The notes under the pieces were generated by a model. The model did no database searches, had not been told where the DNA came from, and saw only the letters and a program-made list of their open reading frames with translations. A program made the translations under genes and the position numbers. Positions 8,485 through 17,207 of a stretch of DNA of 64,000 nucleotides are shown here, piece after piece (positions within the stretch are counted from its first letter, which is position 1; each line of letters opens with the position of its first letter). Source of the DNA: Lewinellaceae bacterium (GTDB taxonomy: Bacteria; Bacteroidota; Bacteroidia; Chitinophagales; Saprospiraceae); the NCBI GenBank assembly GCA_016711435.1, contig JADJSY010000088.1, forward strand, positions 74,148 to 138,147, in the 5' to 3' direction.

Positions 8485-11400
8485 TCATCTGGCCTCCTCC
8501 CGTTCCAGCCGCTCCGCTTCTTCCAAATCCGGATTCGGTTTGTGTTCACTGGACCAGGACGAATAAATAGCCGGAATAATAAACAAGGTAAGCACCAGAG
8601 AAAAAGTGGTGCCACCCACGACCACCACGCCCATACCCGCCCGGCTTTTGGCCGCAGCGCCGATGGCCAGCGCAATGGGCAGGGCGCCGAGCGCAATCGC
8701 CAGACTGGTCATCAGAATCGGCCTCAAACGCGCTTCCGCCGCTTCCAGAATGGCCTCGGCTTTGGGTTTGCCGGCTTCTTTCAACTGGTTGGCAAATTCG
8801 ACGATCAGAATACCGTTTTTGGTCACCAGCCCGATCAGCATGATGGTGCCGATCTGGCTGAAAATGTTCCAGGTTTGTCCGAACAGCCACAAAGAGAGCA
8901 GGGCGCCCGCCACAGCCAATGGCACCGTAATAATAATAATCAGCGGATCCAGAAAACTTTCAAACTGGGCGGCCAGGATCAGGTAAATCAACAGCAAGGC
9001 CAGTGCGAACGCATACGCCGTGTTGGAGCTACTTTCCACGAAGTCGCGCGATTCGCCGCCGAGGTCGGTGGAAAAAGTCTCGTCCAGCACGCCGGCGGCG
9101 ACGCGGTCCATGGCGGCAATGCCGTCGCCCATGCTCTGGCCCGGCGCGAGATTGGCCGTTACGGTGGCGGACAGGTAGCGGTTGTTGTGGTAGAGTTGCG
9201 GCGGGCTGCTTTGCTCTTCCAGTTGTACGACGTTGTCGAGTTGCAGGAGTTCACCCGTTCTGCTGCGCACGAACATAGCGGTCAGGTCCAGCGGTTCGTC
9301 GCGGTCCCGGTCGTCGAACTGGCCGATGACCTGGTATTGTTTGCCGTTCATTTTAAAATAACCGAAACGCTGCCCGCTCAGCGCCAGTTGCAGGGTTTGC
9401 GCTATATCGATAACCGATACCCCCAGACTTTCAGCCTTGTCGCGATCGATAGAGACGTTTAGTTCGGGTTTGTTAAATTTCAGGTTGACGTCCACGTTGG
9501 ACAAAGCCGGTTCCTGACCGGCTGCTTCCAGAAACAAGGGGATTTTTTCTTCTAATTTTTCAAAATTCGGCGCCTGAATGATATACTCGATCGGCGCACC
9601 GCCCCGCCGGTTCACGGCGATAGTAGGCTGTTGGGACACGTTGGTACGCGCATCGGGATATTTTCGCACTTCGCGGGTAAGCGCCGTAGCAATTTCCGCC
9701 TGTGAGCGTTCACGTTCGCCGGGCGCCGACAGGGTCATACGCATGCGGCCGTTATTGGCGCCGCCGAAACCCGTGATAACCAGATTGACTTTCTTTTCCG
9801 GAATAGAATCGTTGACCAACGCCGTCAATTCCTGCATGAAGCGGTCGGTATAGATGTAGGTGGAACCTTCGGGCGCCGTGACGTTGACATTCAAAAAACT
9901 GCGGTCGTCATAAGGCGCCGTTTCTTTGGGCAGCAGCGTATAAAACAGATAAATCAGGCCGAAACAAGCCAAAATAATAGGGTAACTCAGCCATTTCAGT
10001 CGTATAAAGTCTTTCAGGGCATCTGCGTAGCCGCTGTTCAGTTTTTGGAAATAAGGTTCCGTCCAGTTGTAAAACCTCGACTTTTTATGTTCGCCGCTTT
10101 TCATCAGATAAGCGTTCAGCATGGGCGTCAGCGTCAGCGACACAAAAGCCGAAATCAGCACGGACGCGGCAATGGCTACCCCGAATTCGCGGAACAGACG
10201 CCCGACAAATCCCTCCAAAAACACCACCGGCAGGAACACCGCCGCCAGTGTGACGGATATCGAAAGCACTGCAAAAAAGATTTCCTGCGAGCCTTTTAGC
10301 GCCGCCTGAATCGGGGACATCCCTTCTTCCACTTTTTTAAAAATATTCTCCGTCACCACAATCCCGTCATCCACCACCAGGCCGGTGGCCAGTACGATAG
10401 CCAGCAGCGTCAGCACATTGATGGAAAAACCGAACAGGTACATCACAAAAAAAGTAGCGATCAGCGACACGGGAATATCGATCAGCGGCCGGAATGCAAT
10501 GCCCCAGTCGCGGAAAAACAGGTAAATGATGAGGATAACCAGCACCAGTGCGATCCCGATGGTTTCTGCCACTTCGATGACCGATTGTTTGATAAAACGC
10601 GTCTCGTCGTTGGCTACTTCGACCTGAATATCCGGTGGAAGGTCTTTTTTCAACACTTCCAGTTCTTTATAAAAGGCCTTGCTGATTTCCAGGTAATTGG
10701 TGCCCGGCTGCGGCGTTAAGGACATTGCCACCATGGTTTTACCCGATTCCGTCAGCCGGGTTTCCAGGTTTTCCGCTTCCAGCGAAGCCAGGCCAATATC
10801 GCTGAAACGTATAATTTTATCGCCTACTGTTTTGATAATCAGTCGATTGAATTGCTCCTCGGTACTCAGGTTTCCAATGGTGTTGACGTTTAATTCCGTG
10901 TTGACGCCGGTCACTTTCCCGGAAGGCAATTCTACATTTTCATTGGACAATGCGGTACGGATATCGGAAGCGGTCAGGCCGTAGGAGACCAGTTTGGCCG
11001 GATCGATCCACAGGCGCATGGCATAGCGGCGTTGCCCAAAGATACCCGTGCTGCTCACGCCCGGTATGGTTTGCAGGCGTTCGCCGATCACATTTTCGGC
11101 AAAATCGTTCAGAGCCAGTTGATCGCGCGTAGCGCTTTGGATCGTCAGTGTAATGATCGGCTGCGCATCCGCATCCGCTTTGGATACCACCGGCGGCGCA
11201 TCGATATCCTGAGGCAGACCTCTGGCGGCCTGTGATACTTTGTCGCGCACGTCGTTGGCGGCGGTTTCCAGGTCTTTATCCAGGTTAAATTCGATCGTGA
11301 TATTGCTGGAACCCTGGGCGCTTCTGGAAGAAATATTGCGTATCCCGTCAATGGAATTGATCGCTTTTTCCAGGGGTTCGGTGATCTGCGACTCGATGAT

Positions 11401-11571
11401 GGTTGGGTTAGCGCCCGCGTAATTGGTACGCACGGATACCGTAGCCGGATCGATGGACGGAAACTCCCGCACGCCCAGAAAGGTGTACCCAATCACACCG
11501 AACAAGATCAGCACCAGGTTGATGACGATGGTGAAGACGGGGCGTTTGATACAGATGCTGGAGAGGCTCAT
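8485..11571 (-). CDS. RND efflux transporter permease (HAE1/AcrB type)
   Basis: About 1028 residues with the full RND architecture: TM1 (residues about 10-32), a large periplasmic loop with the GTNYLEISKAFYKELEVLKK porter region, TM2-6 with the proton-relay Asp pair in LATGLVVDDGIVVTENI, a second large loop, and TM8-12 ending in GGTTFSLVLTLFIIPAIYS. It exports substrates from the inner membrane/periplasm using proton force, with the adaptor gene upstream and TolC-like channel downstream. The start at 11571 (MSLSSICIKRPVF) fits the family. An ATG at 11610 only adds residues that translate the GTGAGAA heptamer repeat. Substrate class is not evident from sequence. Confidence 0.95.
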   Translation of the reverse strand: MSLSSICIKRPVFTIVINLVLILFGVIGYTFLGVREFPSIDPATVSVRTNYAGANPTIIESQITEPLEKAINSIDGIRNISSRSAQGSSNITIEFNLDKDLETAANDVRDKVSQAARGLPQDIDAPPVVSKADADAQPIITLTIQSATRDQLALNDFAENVIGERLQTIPGVSSTGIFGQRRYAMRLWIDPAKLVSYGLTASDIRTALSNENVELPSGKVTGVNTELNVNTIGNLSTEEQFNRLIIKTVGDKIIRFSDIGLASLEAENLETRLTESGKTMVAMSLTPQPGTNYLEISKAFYKELEVLKKDLPPDIQVEVANDETRFIKQSVIEVAETIGIALVLVILIIYLFFRDWGIAFRPLIDIPVSLIATFFVMYLFGFSINVLTLLAIVLATGLVVDDGIVVTENIFKKVEEGMSPIQAALKGSQEIFFAVLSISVTLAAVFLPVVFLEGFVGRLFREFGVAIAASVLISAFVSLTLTPMLNAYLMKSGEHKKSRFYNWTEPYFQKLNSGYADALKDFIRLKWLSYPIILACFGLIYLFYTLLPKETAPYDDRSFLNVNVTAPEGSTYIYTDRFMQELTALVNDSIPEKKVNLVITGFGGANNGRMRMTLSAPGERERSQAEIATALTREVRKYPDARTNVSQQPTIAVNRRGGAPIEYIIQAPNFEKLEEKIPLFLEAAGQEPALSNVDVNLKFNKPELNVSIDRDKAESLGVSVIDIAQTLQLALSGQRFGYFKMNGKQYQVIGQFDDRDRDEPLDLTAMFVRSRTGELLQLDNVVQLEEQSSPPQLYHNNRYLSATVTANLAPGQSMGDGIAAMDRVAAGVLDETFSTDLGGESRDFVESSSNTAYAFALALLLIYLILAAQFESFLDPLIIIITVPLAVAGALLSLWLFGQTWNIFSQIGTIMLIGLVTKNGILIVEFANQLKEAGKPKAEAILEAAEARLRPILMTSLAIALGALPIALAIGAAAKSRAGMGVVVVGGTTFSLVLTLFIIPAIYSSWSSEHKPNPDLEEAERLEREEAR

Positions 11572-11605
11572 ATTAGAGGTGAGAAGTGAGAAGTGAGAAG
11601 TGAGA

Positions 11606-11922
11606 GACATCCCGTTTGGCGGCTCGACGGTTTTAGATTTGGTTTTTCAGGCCGGGAATCGTGAGGCGTGAATGGTGAGTCGTGAGAGACATCCCGCTTG
11701 GCCGCCCTGGTGGTTTTTGGTATTGTTTTTTCAGGCCTGTACGTGAATCGTGTTTAGTGTATGGTGTTTAGTGTTTCGGGGCTTCGCGTTTGGCAGTAGT
11801 TGATGTTTTGTCGAATTTTCACAAATGCCAAACTAAGCCCTGAAACACTAAACACCATAACTAAACACTAATTCCGTACAGGCCTGAAAACAATACCAAA
11901 ACCACCAGGGCGGCCAAGCGGG
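11606..11922. repeat. 100-bp-arm inverted repeat between efflux adaptor and pump genes
   Basis: The left arm (about 11692-11794) and right arm (about 11823-11922) are complementary over about 100 bp with few mismatches. They contain GGCCGCCCTGGTGGTTTT, CAGGCCTG and GTGTTTAGTG heptamers. A second, diverged copy of the outer part (GACATCCCG to CAGGCC) lies at 11606-11655 in the same orientation as the left arm. The rest of the 366-bp gap is heptamer runs: GTGAGAA beside the pump start, and GTGAGAG beside the adaptor stop. No gene is seen here. Confidence 0.88.
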
Positions 11923-11937
11923 AAATTTCTCACCCTC

Positions 11938-13008
11938 TCACTTCTCCCCTCTCACTTCTACCTTCACCGGCATTCCATTTTTTAAGGACAATACCCCCGT
12001 CGTCAGCACCGTATCGCCGTTCTGCAGCCCCGAGGTCACCAGTACTTCCGTGTCGGTACGGGTGGAGGTTTCGATCATCATTTCTTTGGCTTGGCCGTTT
12101 TTGACGATAAATACTTTTTTGCCGTCCTGAACGGGCACCACAGCCTGCGTTGGAATAAGGATGGCGTTCTCCATTTTACTCAGCGGCAATTGAATATTGG
12201 CAAAAGCGCCGGGTCGCAGCAGGCCGTCGGGGTTATCGGCCAATGCGCGCATTTGCAACGTGCGGGTGGTCGCATCCAGTCCCGGCTCGATGGCGTACAC
12301 CCTGGCGGTGTATTGCTTGGTGTCGCCCGCCACGGTAAAGCCGAGCCGTGCATTGACTTTTACTTTGTTCGTGTATTGTTCCGAGACGGAAAAGGTCACC
12401 TTCACCGGATTGATATTGACCAGATTGGCAACGACCGTTTCCGGCGACAAATACGTACCCTCCGAAACCGATCGCAGGCCGACAGTGCCTGAAAAAGGAG
12501 CCCGAACGGTTGTTTTGGCCGATTGCGCCTCGATCAGCCGGGTTTGGGCCTGTCGCGATTTCAACTCGGCTTCGGCGGTCTGGTATTCTTCCTGGCTGAT
12601 GGCTTCTTTTTCGAGCAGTAGTTTTGCGCGCCGGGCGTTTTCTGCCGCCAGTTGTTCCTGGGTTTGCGCCTGCGACAACTGGGCGCTGATTTCCGAACGG
12701 TCTATTTGCAACAACACCTGCCCTTTCTTGACCTGCCCGCCTTCTTTAAAATAGATGGCCGTCACCACACCGGAAACCTGGCTGCGGATCTGGATTTGTT
12801 CGTTGGCATCAATAGAGCCTTTTACAGAAAGAGAATCCACAAAAGTTTGCTGCGCAACCACTACCCCGTCAACCCGCAGCGGCGCGGCGGCGCGACCCGA
12901 CTGTGCGGCCGGCGCCGTTTTTTTATTCTGGATAATGCGGTAACTGACCAGACCGACAACGGCGATCAACAACAGGAGATAAACAAAATATCTTTTTTTA
13001 ATTTTCAC
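11938..13008 (-). CDS. RND efflux periplasmic adaptor (membrane fusion protein)
   Basis: First gene of the efflux operon, 356 residues. An N-terminal membrane anchor (residues 7-25) is followed by a barrel-sandwich lipoyl half (IRSQVSGVVTAIYFKEGGQV), an alpha-hairpin rich in Ala/Gln (AQLSQAQTQEQLAAENARRA), the second lipoyl half (TTVRAPFSGTVGLRSVSEGT) and beta-barrel domains. It links the RND pump to the TolC-like channel. The best start is GTG at 13008; an ATG overlapping it is out of frame and stops at once. The last codons (VEVRGEK-stop) are read from the GTGAGAG heptamer repeat, so the repeat supplies the stop codon. Confidence 0.93.
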   Translation of the reverse strand: MKIKKRYFVYLLLLIAVVGLVSYRIIQNKKTAPAAQSGRAAAPLRVDGVVVAQQTFVDSLSVKGSIDANEQIQIRSQVSGVVTAIYFKEGGQVKKGQVLLQIDRSEISAQLSQAQTQEQLAAENARRAKLLLEKEAISQEEYQTAEAELKSRQAQTRLIEAQSAKTTVRAPFSGTVGLRSVSEGTYLSPETVVANLVNINPVKVTFSVSEQYTNKVKVNARLGFTVAGDTKQYTARVYAIEPGLDATTRTLQMRALADNPDGLLRPGAFANIQLPLSKMENAILIPTQAVVPVQDGKKVFIVKNGQAKEMMIETSTRTDTEVLVTSGLQNGDTVLTTGVLSLKNGMPVKVEVRGEK

Positions 13009-13011
13009 ATT

Positions 13012-13112
13012 ACCAAGTAGTTATCCGTTATTAGTTATTGGTTATCAGTGTTGATCATCAAGCATTTGCAAAGAATTTAATCTAAAATATTTTGCCTGAT
13101 ATACTTATGATT
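13012..13112 (-). promoter_or_regulatory. 5' leader element (heptamer family A) before the efflux adaptor
   Basis: Read on the minus strand toward the gene: GTATATCAGGCAAAATA, then TAGATTAAATTCTTTGC, then AATGCTTGATGATCAACACT and ATAAC-type heptamers ending ATAACTAC eight bases before the GTG start. About 95 bp are nearly identical to 40438-40540, which precedes the transglycosylase gene. It is one of eight copies in the window that all point toward a start codon. Confidence 0.75.
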
Positions 13113-13214
13113 TCACCTCGTATTTTTATGCTTTTGGTGACGGTGAAATTATGCCATTAACACAGTACTTAGTGGTGTTGTTTCAGAAAACTTATGTTGC
13201 CTTCCTCATAAACC

Positions 13215-14861
13215 CTATTTTTTCAGTTTATCATAAGCCGGAACAATCGTTGGAAGCAGCCCGGTTTGTAAAGCATGCCAAAGGAATACAAAAAATTCTT
13301 CCTGTCTGTTTCGGACGTGGTAAATTGTTCCTGTTTTGAAGGGCGTTTCAGGGTCTCCATCCAGCATATTCTCTTCATTGACAAACAGTTCCGCTATCTT
13401 AGTCATGAGCCTCCTAACTTTCCGGCTGTCTTCCCGCAGTACTTTTACCTTCAGGTCTTTGTAGTGAATTTTTACCGTGCCACGCGCCACTCCGTTCCGG
13501 ACGGATGTGTTGATTTCCGTCTTTTGCACGTACCCCGTTTCAATCATCAGGTTTTTATGGCTGATAACCGGATTGAGGGCCGCCAAAGGAAAATTGCGTA
13601 TAGTAGCGGTGTAATCGACCTGTAAGGCGGGGGACAAAAGCGGAATGCGCATATTCATTTTGATGGGCGCGCGGTTCATAAATTTCGACTCTACCCACAA
13701 GTCAAACGGGCGCTGCTCGTCCATGAGCATGGAATCATTGGTCAGATTATTGGCCGTGACGTAGGTATGATTAAAAGTGACCAAAAAATCGGCATCCGGC
13801 TCTTTGGTAGTCACACCGATATCGCAGTCTTTCATCACTACATTTTTGATATTGAACAGTCCCGTGATTTTCCTGACAGCCTCATTCGGCAGGATTTTCC
13901 GGTAAGGCAGCGGCAGTAATTTATTGCTGGTGAGGATCAATTTAGCCTGGTCGACTTGCAGGGTATCCGCGCTGAAATAGTTGTGTCGCAACAATCTGTC
14001 CATATCGAATCCGGTCAGGGTCATTTCGGGGCAAATGAATGCGATATATGCCTTTCGGAAGGGTTGCTGCCTGAAAAACTCCTGTTCGGTTTGAAGCGGC
14101 GCCACCGAAAAACGGCGTAACGAAATCTTGCGGCTGTTTTTTGACAGGTAAAAACTGTCCAATGAAACGAGGTGCGTACCCTCATTGCTACGCGTTTCAA
14201 AATGCCCCAATTGTATGGCAATGTCTTTGCAATAAGTGACCTCGGCTGATGCTTTGTCAATATCGATCTGGCTGAATAAAAGGTTTACGTCGGTCAAATA
14301 CTGTTGTACGGTGTCGCGCTCCTGCCATGTATGAAGCGTAATATCAGCATGATTAACAGATATTTCATTGATTTTCAATGCTTTCGATACCGGGGCAAGA
14401 AGGTCGGGCAATTCCGCCAAGGTGCGTAACAGCACGGAATCGCGTTGTGTGGTATCGCGCTGCCGGGTTATTTTCAGAATGGGCCGTTGGAAGTTGATGG
14501 CCCGCATCTCGATCTTTTTGGAAAACAGATAACGAAACATGTTTACATGCAGAATCTCCACACTGCCAACTGACATCTGAATGACCGGCGGGAATGAGTC
14601 GGGCCAGGTCTGCCGGATAGCCGCCCATTTTGCGGTATCGGTCGTTACTACAATATCAGCGGCTTTCAGGACGCCGTTCCAGACGTTCAAGTAGGTATTT
14701 CCGACGGACAGGGAATACACACCCTTGCTGTTTTGCGCTGAAAAACGCTCTATTTCCTTCTGAATGCGCCACTTTGCATAATAATTTAACGAAAAAGCAG
14801 CTGCGATACAGATTACAAGTAGTGCTATAAGGACGCGCCCAATCCAAGGATTTTTTTTCAT
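13215..14861 (-). CDS. AsmA-like/DUF748-type membrane-anchored protein
   Basis: A 548-residue protein with one N-terminal membrane segment (about residues 8-30, VLIALLVICIAAAFSLNYYA) and a long periplasmic region of repeating beta-strand pattern, with phrases such as ADIVVTTDTAKW, INEISVNHADITLHT and TGLFNIKNVVMKDCDIG. This is the look of AsmA/TamB-like proteins (DUF748 group), bridge-like proteins thought to move lipids between membranes. Identity is by general pattern, not by a diagnostic motif. It lies upstream of the efflux operon on the same strand, but over 200 bp away. Its start is preceded by ATAAC-type heptamers (14880-14905). Confidence 0.6.
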   Translation of the reverse strand: MKKNPWIGRVLIALLVICIAAAFSLNYYAKWRIQKEIERFSAQNSKGVYSLSVGNTYLNVWNGVLKAADIVVTTDTAKWAAIRQTWPDSFPPVIQMSVGSVEILHVNMFRYLFSKKIEMRAINFQRPILKITRQRDTTQRDSVLLRTLAELPDLLAPVSKALKINEISVNHADITLHTWQERDTVQQYLTDVNLLFSQIDIDKASAEVTYCKDIAIQLGHFETRSNEGTHLVSLDSFYLSKNSRKISLRRFSVAPLQTEQEFFRQQPFRKAYIAFICPEMTLTGFDMDRLLRHNYFSADTLQVDQAKLILTSNKLLPLPYRKILPNEAVRKITGLFNIKNVVMKDCDIGVTTKEPDADFLVTFNHTYVTANNLTNDSMLMDEQRPFDLWVESKFMNRAPIKMNMRIPLLSPALQVDYTATIRNFPLAALNPVISHKNLMIETGYVQKTEINTSVRNGVARGTVKIHYKDLKVKVLREDSRKVRRLMTKIAELFVNEENMLDGDPETPFKTGTIYHVRNRQEEFFVFLWHALQTGLLPTIVPAYDKLKK

Positions 14862-15146
14862 ATTCTTATTTCTGTCAAGTAGTTATCCGTTATCGGTTAT
14901 TACTCAACGCTCAACGTTCTCAACCTCTCCACTTTCAGTAAACAACAGCGCCATGCCTGTGGTGTTGCAAAATGGAACGGAGGTAAACAAAATGGGGCGC
15001 CTCACGCCTTCAACATGTGGAACGAATTCCTCATTTTGAATCACTTTGACATCATGCTGCCCTGGCATCTGTTTTGAAATTTATTCTTTATTGCTGATTG
15101 CTTATGCAATGTCGAATCTTAATTACTCATCAATAAATTTTTAAAA
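14862..15146. other. Intergenic region with partial heptamer leader
   Basis: Divergent gap between the AsmA-like gene (minus) and the DUF2383 gene (plus). 14876-14930 holds, read toward the AsmA-like gene, GTTGAG-type heptamers followed by ATAACCG/ATAACGG/ATAACTA heptamers, a short version of the family A leader. Nothing else recognisable is seen; no clear TAnnTTTG box was found for either gene. Confidence 0.5.
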
Positions 15147-15617
15147 ATGCAAAACAATAATGAAGCACTCGCGGATACATTTAATGAATTGATCCGCATC
15201 AATTTTGACCGTGTTTATGGCTACGAAAAAGCAGTGGCAGAAACTGAGCAAGTAGATATTGACCTGAAGGCCATTTTTAATGAATATGCCGACATGAGCC
15301 GTGAATATATTGCATACTGGCAACAGCAGGTTCGCTCTTTGGGAGAAGAACCCGCATCTGATTCCACTGTACGGGGCAAGGTGTACCGTGTATGGATGGA
15401 TGTGAAATCTGCTGTCACCAATCACGACCGCGAAAGCATCCTTAATTCATGTGCTTTCGGTGAAAAAGCCGCTATAGACGCATACGAAGATGCCCTCTCC
15501 ACGAACACGCATTTGCCCGACGAGTACCGGCTGGCAATTGTAGATCAAAAATCCAAACTTCAGGCTGCGCACAATAAAATTGAAATGTACGCCAACGTTA
15601 ATGAAAAAATTGGTTGA
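15147..15617 (+). CDS. DUF2383 (PA2169-type) four-helix-bundle protein
   Basis: A 156-residue all-helical protein matching the PA2169/DUF2383 family: LADTFNELIRINFDRVYGYE, then FNEYADMSREYIAYWQQQVR with an Glu/Asp pattern like ferritin-type bundles, and GKVYRVWMDVKSAVTNHDRE. Members are often found with stress genes and are proposed to be ferritin-like; no activity is proven. Here it is convergent with a dps gene, joined by a perfect hairpin, which fits a stress/iron context. The stop codon TGA is the start of the left hairpin arm (TTGATAAATAG). Confidence 0.82.
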   Translation: MQNNNEALADTFNELIRINFDRVYGYEKAVAETEQVDIDLKAIFNEYADMSREYIAYWQQQVRSLGEEPASDSTVRGKVYRVWMDVKSAVTNHDRESILNSCAFGEKAAIDAYEDALSTNTHLPDEYRLAIVDQKSKLQAAHNKIEMYANVNEKIG

Positions 15618-15749
15618 TAAATAGTTATTAGTTATCAGTTATTAGTTATCCGTGTTCATAATCAAGCATTTACAATTAATATAGACTAATAATTGTAAAT
15701 GCTTGATTATGAACACGGATAACTGATAACTGATAACTATTTATCAACC
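15612..15749. repeat. Perfect inverted repeat between convergent DUF2383 and dps genes
   Basis: The left arm 15612-15678 and right arm about 15689-15749 are complementary for about 60 bp with hardly any mismatch. Each arm is a full family A core (AATGCTTGATTATGAACACG plus AGTTATT/AGTTATC heptamers). The loop is about 10 bases. As RNA it would form the same strong stem in both directions, so it could end or protect transcripts of both genes. Confidence 0.92.
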
Positions 15750-15778
15750 TTGAAAGACGTCCTCTCTTTTTAGGTGCA

Positions 15779-16276
15779 TCAACCTAAATATCTCCGGAGC
15801 ATCCAGGCATTTTTCTCCTGTGTTTGAAGCAATTTGGTGAGAATATCTACCGTGCCCGGATCGTCATAACCTTCCGTTATGTCACCTATCATTTTTCGCA
15901 TGTTGCGAGCCATGGTGTCGCTGTCTTCCGCCAACTCTTTTACTGCGAATGTTTGCTCCTTTTTTCCGCCGCTCGACTCCTTGAGTTGTGCCCTTTTTAG
16001 AAATTCTGACATGGAACCTGCTGCGGCATACCCCAATTGTTGAATCCTTTCCGCCACTTCATCAATTTGAAGGGCAATAAGATTATACAACTTCTCAATA
16101 AACTCATGCACTTCGACAAAACTGGGGCCTACCAGGTTCCAGTGGAAATTGCGCATTTTTATATACAATACATGTTGGTCGGCCAGCAACTGATTGAGGT
16201 GTTCGGAAATAACGTTTTTATCAGTGGCGGGGATGCCCAATAGATTGCCGGAATCCGTTTTTATTTGTTTTGACAT
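15779..16276 (-). CDS. dps: Dps-family DNA-protection/ferritin-like protein
   Basis: A 165-residue protein with the Dps signature NFHWNLVGPSFVEVHEFIE (His and Trp/Asp/Glu ligands of the inter-subunit ferroxidase site) and the KLYNLIALQIDEVAERIQQLG helix. Length and motifs fit the family, which forms dodecamers that store iron, use peroxide and protect DNA in stress. The short polar N-terminus (MSKQIKTDSGNLLGIPATDK) has two Lys, so DNA binding through the tail is possible but weakly supported. It faces the DUF2383 gene across a perfect hairpin. Confidence 0.95.
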   Translation of the reverse strand: MSKQIKTDSGNLLGIPATDKNVISEHLNQLLADQHVLYIKMRNFHWNLVGPSFVEVHEFIEKLYNLIALQIDEVAERIQQLGYAAAGSMSEFLKRAQLKESSGGKKEQTFAVKELAEDSDTMARNMRKMIGDITEGYDDPGTVDILTKLLQTQEKNAWMLRRYLG

Positions 16277-16473
16277 ATCGCTGCATTTTTAAGTGAAAAT
16301 GATTGTTTGTGGGTATTCAGATAAATTAAGGTGCCACGAGGGAATAGTGCCTCAAACCCACCCATTGTATTGAATTTTCTACAATACGGGTCATTTTTTC
16401 CCCAAATTGATCTGGTATAATGTTTTTATAAAACAGATTTAGTACAACCATCTGTCTCTACAACTTTATTCCT

Positions 16474-16644
16474 ATGAAAAAGCAAATGTTTTATTTCGGT
16501 TCTCTTATGACGGCACTTTCCACTTTATCCGGCTGTGAGGTAATAGGCGGAATATTTAAAGCGGGTGTCTGGTCCGGTATCCTCCTGGTAGTTCTGGGGA
16601 TTGCATTAATTGTCTTTCTGATTTCAAAATTGGTCAAAAAGTAG
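16474..16644 (+). CDS. Small lipoprotein with one membrane helix
   Basis: A 56-residue reading frame with a basic start (MKKQ), a hydrophobic stretch and a lipobox L18-S-G-C21, directly followed by CEVIGGIFKAGVWSGI and a membrane helix (about residues 32-52) ending LISKLVKK. Tiny proteins with CEVxGGIFKAGxWxG are common in Bacteroidota and are often mislabelled phosphatidate cytidylyltransferase; their function is unknown. The size and end charge suggest an envelope peptide, perhaps stress related, given its position beside dps. A MITE-like hairpin begins directly after the stop codon. Confidence 0.75.
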   Translation: MKKQMFYFGSLMTALSTLSGCEVIGGIFKAGVWSGILLVVLGIALIVFLISKLVKK

Positions 16645-16733
16645 GGGAGTGTTCAAAAAAGTGTGGCACACCTCACGTAATTGATTGATAATGAAAGTTC
16701 AGATGAAGGTGTGCCACACATTTTTGAACATTC
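16645..16733. mobile_element. MITE-like element, GTGTGGCACACCT family, copy 1
   Basis: Terminal inverted repeats of about 27 bp (16647-16673 and 16706-16733) contain GTGTGGCACACCT. The element is flanked by a 10-bp direct repeat CAAAAAGTAG (16635-16644 and 16734-16743), which looks like a target-site duplication. Its loop is the reverse complement of the loop in the copy at 22538-22627, so the two copies are homologous over their whole length in opposite orientation. Confidence 0.8.
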
Positions 16734-16816
16734 CAAAAAGTAGTGTGCGTAAAAGGATTTATTGCACTTAATTTTTTCACTAACCCAATAGCGTTTAAGT
16801 ACTTCGTCAATATTAG

Positions 16817-16880
16817 TTTAGATCAAATTGATTGTAAATGCTTGATTATCAGCACTAATAACTAATAACGAATAACTACT
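16817..16880 (+). promoter_or_regulatory. 5' leader element (family A) before small membrane gene
   Basis: Contains TTGTAAATGCTTGATTATCA followed by ATAACTA/ATAACGA/ATAACTAC heptamers, ending about 36 bases before the ATG at 16917. Same orientation relative to the gene as the other copies. Confidence 0.7.
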
Positions 16881-16916
16881 TTTTTCAAAAAACGCTTAAA
16901 TAAATTGACTTTAATT

Positions 16917-17141
16917 ATGAAACGTACCATTGGAATCATTCTTGTTATAGCAGGTATTTGCGTAGGAGTTTATGCGCTTACACGCCACAATGACGAAAAA
17001 ACACTTATCGAAATCGGCGATTTGGAGATCAAACAAGACAACAAAAAACCGGGAGAAAATACGACGGTATACTATATCGTTGCAGCAATTTCAATTATTG
17101 GCGGCGGCTTTATACTCTCTTCCAAAAATCGCGGCGTATAG
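16917..17141 (+). CDS. Small two-helix membrane protein (DUF3185-like)
   Basis: A 74-residue protein with two membrane segments (about residues 4-20, IGIILVIAGICVGVYAL, and 51-67, YIVAAISIIGGGFILSS) separated by a charged linker (RHNDEKTLIEIGDLEIKQDN). This resembles DUF3185-type small inner-membrane proteins. No enzymatic motif is visible and the function is unknown. The ATG at 16917 is preferred over one 12 bases upstream because the basic start MKR directly precedes the first helix. The gene is preceded by a family A leader. Confidence 0.6.
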   Translation: MKRTIGIILVIAGICVGVYALTRHNDEKTLIEIGDLEIKQDNKKPGENTTVYYIVAAISIIGGGFILSSKNRGV

Positions 17142-17207
17142 TAGACTTATTTTCAAGATAAGCAAATTACGTATCTTGGCATGTCAATCCATCCATACAG
17201 GAATAAC

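Noticed and set aside
8542..9462. Open frame on the plus strand inside the RND pump gene
   Set aside because: Antisense of a conserved gene; His/Gln/Gly-rich shadow composition with no domain.
11571..11610. Upstream ATG as the RND pump start
   Set aside because: The added residues only translate the GTGAGAA-type repeat; the family start is MSLSSICIKRP.
16817..16880. Leader elements as ribosomal or riboswitch-type RNA
   Set aside because: No known riboswitch core is recognisable; the repeats are simple heptamers, so they are listed only as leader elements.
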